Of a DNA stretch of 64,000 nt, positions 1 to 11,264 are shown piece by piece. A program made the translations under genes and the position numbers. The stretch covers positions 139,501 through 203,500 of the forward strand of contig OU612074.1 in assembly GCA_914767715.1 (NCBI GenBank). Reading direction: 5' to 3'. The notes below the pieces were generated by a model. That model was not told the DNA's origin. It did no database searches and saw only the letters and a program-made list of their open reading frames with translations. The stretch comes from Membranipora membranacea. Its lineage: Eukaryota; Bryozoa; Gymnolaemata; Cheilostomatida; Membraniporidae. How positions within the stretch are numbered: the stretch's first letter is position 1; every line of letters starts with the position of its first letter.

Positions 1-766
1 AAATTAATAGCTCAAAAATTAAAGTGTAGTCATTATTTGCAGGTACATGAATCTGATGACAGTAAAACAAGGTTATCAGTTACTGAAAAAATATCAAATA
101 GCAAAATGAACAGTAAAATTAAGACATACCTTGTAGCGTTTTTACCAGAGAGTGTTAATTATTCCGTATTAAGAGTTTGTTTTTAGTGTGGATAGATGAA
201 GTTGTATATGAATTAAGGCACCAGATACAAGAAGTCATGTATGTCATAGTCATGTGATAGAAAAAGTTTGAGAGGAAAATGTGGCTGTTCGGTGTGCCGT
301 CTTCTCTAAAACTGACAATTGAATTGGGGCAACAGCTTGTGGTGTTTCGTAATGTGAAGCCTCTCAAATCAAAATAAAGTCATAAAATCAAGTAATAAGT
401 CAATCAAACATCTATGATTAGATGACCACAATTCAAGAGCTATTGAACTAAGTTTCATTATTTATACATACTTGTGGTTCTGAATCGTAAAATTGTGTAA
501 TTACTTTGGGTAAAGTTAAAATTTGTGTGTTGAAATTCTCTACAATAGTGTTTATCTTCAGTTGATTCAATCAGTAATACAAAAGGGACAAACTATTAAT
601 CAGTTGTCACCTCCTGTTTCTCTGTAGTTTGAGTAGAAGATTTCAACATGACCTCATACTGTATGAATAAAACATAAATATTAATATTAACATGTGTGAA
701 AATGTATTTGTAAATTTGTGCGCTTTAGGTATAACATACAATAAATTATTATTTATTATGTTTTAG
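1..766. other. No recognisable gene
   Basis: AT-rich sequence with no exon I can recognise. Upstream exons of the leishmanolysin-like gene that starts to be visible at 767 are expected here or to the left of the window, but nothing in this stretch could be assigned to them. Confidence 0.5.
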
Positions 767-3700
767 ACTATATTTCATGAGATGATGCATTCAGTGGGGT
801 TCAGCTCATCCAGCTTTAAGTTTGCTCTGACGTCGTGTTGTTTGGAGTCCAGAGAATTCAAGTGTAAATTTCTCGACCCAGATGCAGCTACTAGTGGATT
901 TGATATCGGCAGCGATGTTTCATCTGAAACTGTTGGAGCTGGTGTGTATTGTACTACAATAATACCCTCATATCATCTCATCTCGTACTTTCTATGTAAT
1001 GGGACCTTACGACGATCGGGCACATCCTTTAACTTGATTTCATGGCATTGCATGTTATCGTTCCCTGAATATAGAGAATTCAACTGGGAGGGAATAACAT
1101 GTTTTTTCTGATACTTAATATTTTATTGCAGTTTATAATTCTGGTTGCACTTGCTGTATATATTTTTTAATTATATTTCTAGTACCAGAATACAGATTTA
1201 AATCAGAGAGAACTCGAACAGCCTGGCAGCAGCATATTGAGTGTGATGATAGAAATCTGGAGGAAACTTTGGGACCTACTCTAGTCTCATTCCCTTCTAC
1301 ATCACCCGCTGGGGTATGTTACTTATCATGTCTAATAACATAAACATTAAAGGATATCCACAGAAAATGGAGGAATATATTGGCGTTATTATGAGACGAA
1401 ACCTATTATATATTATATTGAATGATAGCTGTTGTCTTTGTCTATCAACATTTGTGGACGAATTCAGCTCCATACTCCAGACCACCCATTGAGTTGAACG
1501 CTCTGAATTTTTCCGCTATTGAATTTTTTACAAGTACAGCAGAACTTACTGCCTGACTGTAAATTGCTTTTGTTTCTGGGTATTATTACGGATCTTACAG
1601 TTACAGCCCATACAGCTGATACAGCACATGCATATCCATACCTTGTATTATATGAGTATAAGGATTAGCAGTTTCGTATATAAGATCACTATATTATACA
1701 GGGTTACAAGCCAGGCGATCACTGGAACTGGAGCGCCATGATGGGATCTCTTATGACTCAATTTGTCTCCGAGGTAAGTACTAGACAGAGTGAGTCTGTC
1801 TGTTCTGGAGGATCGGGACTGGTATAAAGTTAATTATATCCAGGGATCCAGCTGTGACAACATGTGTGAGTCATCAGTCTTAGTCTGTCTGTGTGTGTCA
1901 TCAGTCTTAGTCTGTCTGTGTGAGTCATCAGTCTTAGTCTGTCTGTGTGAGTTATCAGTCTTAGTCTGTCTGTGTGAGTTATCAGTCTTAGTCTGTCTGT
2001 GTGAGTTATCAGTCTTAGTCTGTCTGTGTGAGTCATCAGTCTTAGTCTGTCTGTGTGAGTCATCAGTCTTAGTCTGTCTGTGTGAGTTATCAGTCTTAGT
2101 CTGTCTGTGTGAGTTATCAGTCTTAGTCTGTCTGTGTGAGTCATCAGTCTTAGTCTGTCTGTGTGAGTTATCAGTCTTAGTCTGTCTGTGTTTCTGTACT
2201 TGTCTGTGTGTATACTGTGCTGATGATGTACATTTGTCTGTGATCTCAAATCATCTGCGTACCTTTTTGTCTGTGAATGTCGGCCACTGCAGTTCATCAC
2301 GCTGGTTTATGACTTGCAGTGCTCAAGACTAGTATTCTTCCGATGTCTTGGAAACATTATTGCCACTAAATGTCCTCTTCATTGACGCGGTCATCACAAC
2401 CGATGATGGATCAAATATTGTTGCCTTATATATTGATGTTGTATATATTATTTATTTTACTGTGTTTTAGTGGACAGTCAGGATGTCCATCTCTTCACCT
2501 ACATTAGGCTGTATGTAATTATACTCTGAGCAGTAGAGAAATATGTAGATTTATAAAATACAACAAGCAGATAGAGATCAAGAGGTAAGTCCCATAGCCC
2601 CTCTATAGACTTTATATATAAGAATATGGTCCTCCCTCACGAAGCCCCCTCTCATGTCAATACCCCCTAACTAAGTCCTCTCTACATCACATAGGGCAAA
2701 CTTTTGCGCCTAACTAAAACTGAATAGATTTTACAACAAAAAATGTCATCTGATAAGTGATTACATTATAACATTTATAATATTCTGTATTTAGTAATTA
2801 TGGGTCTTTGGCTCCACATGGTGTCACAATGACAAATTGCCGCACTATCTACAACTATACAAAATAAAATGTGATTAAAGTCATGCAGGGTGGTAATCGG
2901 GGAGGCTGGAGGGTTTTCCCAATATTCTGAGCTCCAGCTCCGTCACTTGATCAGAGGTTAAAGCAATGAAAAGAAGGTAAATGACCTTTGCCCCCCAGTA
3001 TGCATGTTTTTGGTTAGCCAATCAGGACCACATGTAAGCCTTCAAAGGAAATTTATAGATACTAGTCTATATGGACTGTGCTCTACAACAGAGTTGCAGA
3101 TCAGGGGGCCTCCAAATCAAGGAGGGCCAACTCCAAAATATACAACAATTTGAATCTAAAAAATCTATCTTTGCAAAATGTTAATTTTATGTGTTTATCA
3201 CTGAGTTTTTTTATTCCAATCAATTTTTATTAATACAGATTTTAAAGAGGACACATTTCCCTGACTGGCAGCGGAAATTTAAGCCGTTACACCTTTCCTT
3301 GTAGTGTGTCACTTACAGCTGTAGGGCTTCTCGGCTCATCACCTTCAAATTTATCAATGTATCCATAGATGTCTTATACTTATGCTGTGAAGTATCATGA
3401 TGAATGCATGTAACTTGCCAAGATGCAGCTTGATAAAAAATGATCTTCTAGCTCCAGTTTGGTGCTTAGATTTAATCAGAGTGACATTTAATCTGGGGAG
3501 TCTTTCAATTAGAAACAGCCAAAATCGCAATATTATCGCTCACTCACTGAGTGAGCGATACCTGCTAGGGGTCTCGCTTTCAGATCGCTCAGTCACTTGA
3601 TGGAACTATATACAATCTGAGTGAGCGATTTGGGAGCGATTTTCTCTAATTGAAACACCAAGTGAGTGATAATTTTGAGCGATGTGATAGTGATGTGATA

Positions 3701-4248
3701 GTGATAACTTGCTCTAGTAAAGGATCACTCTTTCTAATTGAAAGACCCCCCTGTATAACACATACTTTTGAGGCTTTTTGACTTTCACTCATGTCTCATG
3801 TCCCCCTCAAAAATGTAACATAAAAAGATAGAGTTAGTTATTTGCGTAGAAAGTTGCCATCAACATGTCTACATGGATAACTTACATTCTCTTACTATAG
3901 GCTCTACATTCATATTGTGCATTTCATTCTCTTCTAAAATCTATAACCATAACAGCCTGTCTGTGTTTCTGTTCCCAGGTGGAGGGTTTGCAGGGTATCG
4001 TCAGATGCCCTCCTTCTGGTGTCCTGTGTACAGATAGAGATCTGAGGCTAACAGAGCTCATACATGGACAGGCTGCTTTTTCACCTCTTACATCATCGGC
4101 AGGTACAGAGTCTATCCCTCAGACTACAGCTCAGACTACCCCAGACTATGTAAGAGATAACATCACAAATAGTGCTGATAGTGTACACAGATGTGGCCCT
4201 GCAGCAGTGACTCTACTTATAGTAACACTAATATCACTCATCACATGA
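767..4248 (+). CDS. Leishmanolysin-like zinc metallopeptidase (M8), partial
   Basis: Peptidase family M8 (leishmanolysin/GP63, LMLN in animals) consists of zinc endopeptidases at the cell surface or in vesicles. Exons by eye: 767-941, 1183-1313, 1702-1773 and 3979-4248, all with GT-AG edges. The first carries the zinc motif TIFHEMMHSVGFSSS (HExxHxxGF). The second has TAWQQHIEC, the third GDHWNWSAMMGSLMTQ, which gives the third zinc His and the Met-turn. The last exon, GIVRCPPSGVLC, resembles the family's C-terminal Cys-rich end and finishes with a hydrophobic tail (AAVTLLIVTLISLIT) like a GPI signal. Just after 1773 the family-typical VLEDRDWYKVNY follows in another frame at 1790-1850, so there is a one-base shift. 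The 100-plus residues normally found between that point and the last exon were not found. The N-terminus and signal peptide are also missing. A real but incomplete or decaying gene; family call confident, intactness not. Confidence 0.8.
1864..2190 (+). repeat. 27-bp minisatellite, 12 copies, at a splice-donor position
   Basis: Twelve units of tgtgagtyatcagtcttag plus tctgtctg. The unit length is a multiple of three, so it stays open on both strands (plus-strand repeat ELSVLVCLC). It begins directly after the leishmanolysin-like coding stretch that ends near 1865, and almost every unit contains GTGAGT, a good 5' splice site. Probably intronic; the reading frames are by-products of the 27-bp period. 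Confidence 0.9.
2191..3494 (+). other. Intron-like sequence, no recognised exon
   Basis: Lies between the frameshifted leishmanolysin-like segment and its last exon. I looked for the Cys-rich middle part of an M8 peptidase and could not identify it. A short stretch after a TTTTAG at 2466-2471 (GQSGCPSLHLH) is weakly suggestive but has no usable donor. Confidence 0.4.
3495..3751. mobile_element. MITE family A, copy 1
   Basis: About 257 bp bounded by inverted ends ggggagtctttcaattaga and ttctaattgaaagaccccc. The interior is rich in gagtgagcgat motifs in both orientations. A second copy at 44152-44392 shares ends and interior, and a diverged copy lies reversed at 30993-31187. No coding capacity; a non-autonomous DNA transposon. 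No clear target-site duplication could be read. Confidence 0.85.
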
Positions 4249-4425
4249 CCCCTGATCCCCACACTGCTGTGTAGACATGATATGTATAGAGAATTATAAG
4301 TTAGCAGCTCTGGTACTCTCCTAATATTATCTTCTTCTTTTCATTCCTGGTGCTTCACACCCCTAGCACTTCTCAACATTTTTGTTGTTCAGGACAAATT
4401 ATCTGTTGTTTCAGATTTCAAACAA

Positions 4426-7400
4426 ATGATGGCAGCTTCGCAATCAGCCCTGACGAACAAGTGTCCAGTGTGTAAAGATGATACAAGGCTACATCTGCTT
4501 GCATGCAGTAACAGATATTGTGTTGGTAAGTGACACTTGTCTTGCCCTCCTGGTAACATTCTAAACTGCGAAGCTCAAGTTTTGTCGCCAGTGCACATTT
4601 ATTATATAAGGACTCTGTGGATTATGTATCCATTGTTTTGATACATGTTAGCCTGGTTTACCAGATACAAGTAATATCAGAAATTGCCACCAAGTTCTGT
4701 TCTATCCATTGTGGCATTTACAGGATTTTATTTAATATTTTATCGTCCAGGTTTCTTTTCAGAGCGTGATGGGACTAGATGTGAAGGATGCAGCAGGAGT
4801 AAAATTGAAGCTTGTTGTACAATATGTCTCAAGTTGCTCTGTTTTAGGTGAGGTTAACTTTCAGTTTAACTATTGTTTTCATTTAAATTGATAAACTAGA
4901 CACCAAATGCAATACCCCAATTAATCTTGTGTAAGCTAAAAGTTCTTGGTTTCAACAGAATAGGTCTGTAAGATTTTTATACCACCAACATTTGATTTGA
5001 TTTGCTATACCATTCCAGGTTTTTACAATTACTTCAGACCATAGACTGAATGATAAACCTAGACAGGACACTATATACAGCTGAAGTGAGGCTGTAGTGA
5101 GGCCCATTTCTCTAACCTCAGTTCTGTGCAAAACCATGGAACATATTATAGCCCACAATATTCATAGTTACTTAGATGAATATAATATCCTTTTTAAATA
5201 TCAACATGGATTCAGGCCAGGACACGGATGTGACACTCAGTTACTTAATACCATATCCGACTTCATAGACTCCTATGACTCCAATATTATAAGTGATCTC
5301 ATCGTTCTTGATTTTTCGAAAGCCTTCGATGTTGTTTCACACACAAAGCTCATTCACAAACTAAAATCAATAGGTATTCACTCTCAGACAATAGGCTGGA
5401 TCAAACACTGGTTGTCAAATCGCACTCATCAAGTGACAGTAAATGGTGTTACTTCAAACTCTCATTTAGTTACTTCTGGTGTGCCTCAAGGTTCCGTCCT
5501 GGGGCCCCTGCTTTTTCTTATTTATATAAATGACATGCCTAACTCTGTTCTTAATTCCAAACTTAAATTATTTGCTGATGATTCTTTACTTTATAACAAC
5601 ATTAAATCTGACTCTGACATGCTTAATCTCCAACGCGATCTTGACAGTCTGGTGTCTTGGTCTGAATCCTGGCAAATGAAGTTTAATGCTGACAAGTGTG
5701 AAACAATGCGTATCAGTAGACCTAAGAATAATTCAAACTCGGACCCCTCGTACCATATTGGAAATGCTAAACTGGCATCAGTAGAACAAATTAAATATTT
5801 AGGTGTTAATATTGATAATAAATTAACTTTTGATGCACACATTAAAGATATTTGCCGTAAAGCATCGAATAACCTGCACATGCTCATGAGATCTCTGAAA
5901 AGAGCCAAAACTCGTACTAGACTTACAGCATATAAAAGCATATGCCGTCCTATTTTGGAGTATGCCACCATTGTATGGTCACCTCATAAGCAGAAAATGA
6001 TTAAATTATTAGAGGCTGTAGACCGCAAGGCGTTTAGATGGTGTTTCAAAAAACGAAAATATGACTTTATATCTCAACTTATGGACGAGGCGGAGTGGCA
6101 TACTTTAAAAAGCAGACGTGAGATAACAGACATGAAAATGTATCATAAAATTATGTCAGGTTGTGTTAACATTGATGTAGATAGATTCAGTCTAAACCAA
6201 AGTTGCTACAACACCAGAAAAGGTGCCTATCACCACTCAATTCAAACCAATGTCCAGCGCTTCTCCTTTAAACACCGGATATTCAGGAAGCTTACGAACT
6301 AGTAAAATGCCCTTGCACACTGTTTTGTTGCCTATTCATTTACAGGTACTTTCAAAAACAGTCACACTCAGACATGACCCACTCCATTCTTCAAAGTTCT
6401 CATGAACCCTCTGCTCCTGTTCTGTCTGCTATGGAGTGGTTGTCCTTACGGGACCCTGGGCTCAGTGCTACCGAAGTGCTCTCACTTCTCTCAGCCCGTT
6501 TTATTGTATAATTATGATTAGCTGGAATTACAAGTACTCCTGCCCATCCACTTTACTTATACAGGTTGTTGCAATGATTCTGCCATTAAATAGTGACCTT
6601 AAAACTGTATCTTGTGCTGTCCTTTTTTACTCCCTCACATATACGTGTATTTCAACTCAGCACAGTTGTATGTCAACTAACCTCTACCACGGGCCAATCC
6701 GGGTGCAGAGGTAAGCCAGGACACTGACACTGCGAGGGAGGGAAAATACAGCCAAGTCAACACCAGTCGGTCTGAATAACACTGCCATTCACTCGTCTTC
6801 ATAATTTCAGAAGTAAAATACTGTTATAACCATGCCGTTGTCTACTACTGCACATCGCTTATAAAGACCTCGTCGACGGCGATTAACAAGACGAAGACTT
6901 AATTAAAGGCAATGTAACGACATTGGAAGGTGTAATGGCTATGGTGTTATCATTGACTTGCAGCTTATCTACCAGGTTTTTTGTTGTTAACTCGATCAAT
7001 TTTGATCAGATATTTAGTTTGAAAATAGCAATAGATTTAGCAGCTTGTCGTAAAGGATTTGATACAAATGTTAGGCAAAATTTTTTTAATAATACTTGAC
7101 CTCAATTTGATAACAAGATCCTGCTGATCGTAAAGCAATTTTCAAACTCAAAATCAGATCGGAATTGATCGAGTTATGAACAAAAACCTTGGATTATGCA
7201 CAGTAAATCAAGTATAACATCGATGTTACAACACCTTCCAACCTTCCAATGTCTTTACATCGCCTATAATTAAGTGCCTCACTTAAGCTGTATAAAGTGT
7301 CCTGTCTAGGTTTATTATATAGTCTATGCTTCAGACTAAATCAAGGATACAAAGCCCAGCCCTCAGAGTTGTTATACCTCCCTGAGTTTGAGTGTGATGA

Positions 7401-8351
7401 GCGGTGTTTAGCAATAAAGCAGCCTGAATATTATATTTAGGTGTAAAAACATCTGTATATTTTTTTTTTTACTGTACTTATAGCAACCATTTTGGTATAA
7501 CTTAGCTGGCGAGCCCTCAAAATTATTTTTAGGCCCAGTTCCAGGTTAAGGCCAAGAGGATGTCACACTTACAAACATCAAATAACCTTTTTCAACTTTT
7601 TTATGACTAGTTACTCGTTACAACAGTAATTTTAGTCATCTTACCTAATTGAGAGCTATCTACTGCACACAGTTTTTATCATCATTGCCATGATAATGTG
7701 TATAAAATAAATACAAATTAAATCTAAGATTATATTTGCAGATGTGGAGTTGTTCAGAAGGAATGCAAAACTTCTAATAAGAAGCATGATATAGAACCTA
7801 TCGAGGAAGTACTAGAGGAAGGTCAGACGCGGGTGAAACAATGGATTGAGTCGACAAACATAAAGGTGACCATGACAGCATGCATATTTTATATATCTTG
7901 TCTTTTATCCCGGTTTTACAGACAATTTCGGCCGGAACCACTTGCACTGGCCATTATATGATGTGATGGATGTGATACTTGCCATCTGGCAGACACTACA
8001 AACCCATTAAAAAAGTACCTCTAAAGTTTGAGTCAGCAAACTGCCAGACCACACTGACTGATGAATATACTAACGAGTTTTGATTGTTGAGGGAAAATAC
8101 TATAAGTGCTCCTCTGCTTATATAAGTAGTAATCAATTCACGTTGACTGCTGTAGGTGCACAGCATGAAAAGCAGACATATATTGCGGCGCGAATTCAGC
8201 GCAGTAGAAGAGCAGATAACTCCCATTGAGCAGACAATTAAGTGTCAGCAGCATATTCTGGACAAAGATTCTTCTGTACTGGATGCTACAAATGCCATCT
8301 TCTCAATAAATGACTCTGCTAAGATTATAAGACTCTCTGAGCAAATATGTG
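4426..8351 (+). CDS. Small B-box-like zinc finger / coiled-coil protein (TRIM-like)
   Basis: Four exons joined in phase: 4426-4525 (ATG at 4426), 4751-4847, 7742-7864 and about 8155-8351. Two cysteine-rich stretches are visible: CPVCKDDTRLHLLACSNRYC, then RCEGC, CTICLKLLCFRC and later C and H residues (KKHDIEPI). The spacing resembles a B-box type 2 zinc finger. A charged helical tail follows (HSMKSRHILRREFSAVEEQI onward), probably coiled coil, as in the RBCC/TRIM family. There is no RING or SPRY domain. The last exon ends at a GTGAGT donor, so more exons may exist; reading through gives a stop about 10 codons later. Its phase does not fit the kinase exon at 8820. The start lies only about 180 bases after the preceding gene's stop. 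Function unknown; ubiquitin or scaffold roles are common in the family. Confidence 0.6.
5040..7328. mobile_element. hAT-like MITE (family B), split by a LINE
   Basis: The outer ends are inverted: catagactgaatgataaacc at 5040 and the matching end agtctatg at 7321-7328. The flanks carry an exact 8-bp direct repeat, cttcagac, at 5032-5039 and 7329-7336, as expected for a hAT-type transposon. A second copy (43431-43866) shows the element is normally about 436 bp. The extra 1.8 kb here is a LINE inserted in the left arm, around 5090-6895. Both lie in the large intron of the B-box gene. Confidence 0.85.
5090..6895 (+). mobile_element. 5'-truncated non-LTR retrotransposon (LINE) with reverse transcriptase
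   Basis: An uninterrupted reading frame of about 400 codons (5097-6302) holds reverse transcriptase motifs in order: RPISLTSVLCK, QHGFR, DFSKAFD, GVPQGSVLGPLLFLIYIND and FADD, followed by the thumb and C-terminal part ending HRIFRKLTN. The endonuclease and N-terminal parts are absent (5' truncation). The rest to about 6895 is presumably 3' UTR. The motif set fits the Jockey/CR1/L2-like group. The frame is intact, so insertion is fairly recent, and younger than the MITE it sits in. Confidence 0.9.
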
Positions 8352-8819
8352 GTGAGTACCCCCGATATGGGTCACACTGATAGCTTTGCATTCTAATCCG
8401 CTACTCAAAGATTTTTTTTTTCTTGAGCGTGTCTGGTGGCTTCATTGCTTCTGTAAACCGGGATGATGAGACAACAAAACTACACCATATACCAAACTTC
8501 TTGCAACTGTTGAGGTTGCTAAAACAGTAAGCGCTAATCGTTAAAGCACAGAACTGATATGGATTAGCTTAGTTGTGTGCTATCAAAAAATAGTACTTGG
8601 GTTGCTTAGAAATATAAGTCACCATCTATGGCTGTTACCTTTTTTCAGTCCCTGGTTGTGACAGTATTCACCCGCTGATGTTTTCACCATGAGGTTACAA
8701 TTTTGAGATTGGGTTCTCATTTAGTTCTTTTAGAGCTGTAAAGAATTCAATGCAAACAAATTTATCAGTCAGTGGTTAAAGATTGTCTAACATCGTAATA
8801 ATGTCTTCTGTGATTACAG
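8352..8819. other. No recognisable coding sequence
   Basis: Lies between the B-box gene and the first recognisable kinase exon. I searched here for the glycine-rich loop and VAIK lysine exon of a PLK4-type kinase and found neither. Confidence 0.5.
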
Positions 8820-10274
8820 ATTAAGGCACCCCTCTATACTGGAGTTATACTTGTTTTTTAAGGATAGTAATTATGTATTTTTAGTAGTGGAGATGTGCCA
8901 TAAGGGAGAGATGTATAGATATATGCAAGAGAATTAATCTCAGCAATTCTCTGAGAAACAAGGTATATACTACACTCCGTCCATCTCAAACTACAGCAAC
9001 CCCTCCTAGTCAAAACTACAGCAACCCCTCCTAGTCAAAACGACAGCAACCCCTCCTGTTGCAATCTGCAGCAGCAGCAGAAAATCTCTTACCTCAAAGC
9101 TAGTTTAACTAAGCTCTAGTTTATATATACTCCTCTAGATAATCCCCACTCCCTCTCTTGTGGAAAACCAGAGTACGTAATAACTCATTGCTATATCTAT
9201 TCATGGTGATGTTGGCCCTCGTCAAGGCCACAGAGCAGTAATCTTACATGATGAGACAGCCTGTGTTATTTATACTAAGCCCTGACAGTTACCCCTTCAA
9301 ATTCAGATGTCTATCCTGTAGAGGATGAGCTGCTTATGAGGCCTGACTGACTCAGCCTCCACATAAGATTGTATGAGTGATAATAGTATGATTTGTGTAA
9401 TGATAAGAGTATATAATATGTACATTATGTATCTGATTTTAGTACGAGTATTCATGACGCAGTTTGTGACGGCTATGAAATACATCAGCATTCTATTCTA
9501 CACAGAGATTTATCTCTAACTAATATTCTACTTACTAAAAGTCTGGCCATCAAAATAGCTGACTTTGGACTGGCAGCACAGCTGAGCAGCCCAACAGAGC
9601 TGCACTATACAATGTGTGGTACACCTAACTATATATATCAGTAAGTTTAACTCTAGTAACTCTTGAAACTAAGTAAAGAGGTGACAAAATCACTGGCCTT
9701 TTATGGTGTAAATGACATAAAACCTCATTTATTGTAAAACTAATTCAACCTAAACAACATCCAAATGCAAAAGTGTTTTGTTGTAACTATCTTAGCTATT
9801 GATAGCACTTGATTAATCTGTGTGCTCTGACCCTCAGTTGTGTTGTAATGATTATATAATGTACTCTTTGTGTACCTGTACCTCTCCTATATTCTCTAGT
9901 AGACGTCTCTTGTCCTCATGCTGTGCTGGTATATATATTATTGTATTATACAGTGAGGTAGCTCGGAGATCAGCACACAGACTGGAGGCTGATGTCTGGT
10001 CTCTAGGGTGTATGTTATACACAATGCTCATCGGTAAGCCTCCTTTTGATGCCCAGGCTATAAAATCTTCACTTAATAGAGTTATTATCAGAGATTATGA
10101 GATTATAGATATTCCATTCACAGACACTCAATGAAATCTCTTATACCACCAGATCCACATTCTATCTTGTATTTATAGATCTTGGTAAGGAGGAAACGCC
10201 GCTGATACTAATGCTATATATCATCCTATAGTTCTCTCACATCCCGCCTTTATAGATACAATATGGCATGAATG
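8820..10274 (+). pseudogene. PLK4/SAK-like protein kinase fragment (decayed)
   Basis: PLK4 is the kinase that starts centriole duplication. Exons: 8820-8962, 9443-9640, and from about 9955 to 10274. Conserved pieces are HPSILELY and VVEMCHKGEM (hinge), [16 protein letters not shown] (catalytic loop), [12 protein letters not shown] (DFG), MCGTPNYI, and [20 protein letters not shown] with LIGKPPFDA, very close to PLK4. Damage: an in-frame TAA at 8935-8937, a frameshift just before the HRD loop near 9482, and a stop after FTDTQ at about 10132. The C-lobe end LSHPAF resumes in another frame near 10230. The N-lobe with the ATP-binding lysine and the polo boxes are not visible. Introns are kept, so this is not a processed retrocopy. 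Either a truncated duplicate or an error-ridden consensus of a real gene. Confidence 0.8.
8990..9065. repeat. 25-bp tandem repeat, 3 copies
   Basis: Three units of ctacagcaacccctcctagt with a short caaaa linker. It starts about 25 bases inside the intron that follows the first kinase exon. Confidence 0.8.
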
Positions 10275-11264
10275 GTAAGGATGGCATATGAGTTGAGTTA
10301 TTCAGATTTAGTTTATATGGTAATATAGTCAATGAAATATCATAATGATACTGTAGGAATGTCTCTATTGTTTAAAATCTTAATGCTAACCGGTATAAAA
10401 CTAAACAAATAACAAAAAAAGCAAATATCTAAACGAATAAATAATATGGATGAATTATGTACAAGAGTAGTCACCTCTCTAAAGTTTTATATTAAGGAGG
10501 AGGTAACTCCAAACTGTGTATACTTTACTTTGACGAATACTTCAGTTTCCCATCTCAGGTTTTACCCGGGGTGTGGAATGTTAAATGGGGGTCTGAAATA
10601 TGATACAAGCACGCACATTTTATCAGCTCAACTTCGCGATCAACAGCAATGGTTTTTGCTGCTGCTATGATAATTTTACGTACAGTGAGATTATAACTTG
10701 GCTTTATAGAGTTGATGAGGGTTGATCCATAATCACAGTTTCATCATTTTCATTGCGACCATTACCCGCTGAGTCTAATCTGTTTTACAAAAAGCCCAAT
10801 CTAAAAGTAGACAGTTTATATCTGTTACTTATTCACTCTTATTTATGTGTTTAAAGGCAGCAAAGAGGAGCTAACTACATAAACCTGGACTCGGAGACAA
10901 GATATCGACCCCTCGAACCTTTTGGGATGAACACTGATGATATCAACAGCCCACCCCTACAGATATGTGTGGCCTACGCCCCTCTTAACTCTCCCTGTAG
11001 ATAAGGTGAGTCTTAGTGTCTGTCTGTGAGTCCTTCTGTGTGGACTTATTTCCACATTGCTTCCGCAACTTTGATTAAAACATGTAGTTGAAGGGAAGTA
11101 CATAGTAAGCAAGGAGTAACAGTAACTCCTAATAGTACGTTACATCATATCCAGTTTATTTTATCTTAGTTTTATGGTTCCTTTACATTATAACAAAGTA
11201 GAAATTAAACCATATCACCTTTCATTTTACCCATAGAGTTAACTCTATGATTTTACCTACACAG
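10275..11264. other. Intergenic or unassigned
   Basis: Holds an open stretch of 74 codons at 10446-10670 with no recognisable domain. It also holds a possible exon between an AG near 10859 and a GTGAG donor near 11006 that includes the reading NYINLDSETRYRPLEPFG. Neither could be tied to a gene with confidence; the second might be a 5' exon of the repeat-protein gene that follows. Confidence 0.35.

Noticed and set aside
1790-2332. Open frames over the 27-bp array on both strands as a Cys-rich repeat protein
   Set aside because: Only the first 20 or so plus-strand codons resemble a peptidase; the rest is period-driven and probably intronic.
10446-10670. 74-codon frame as a gene
   Set aside because: No domain, no splice-consistent neighbours, length expected by chance in this much sequence.
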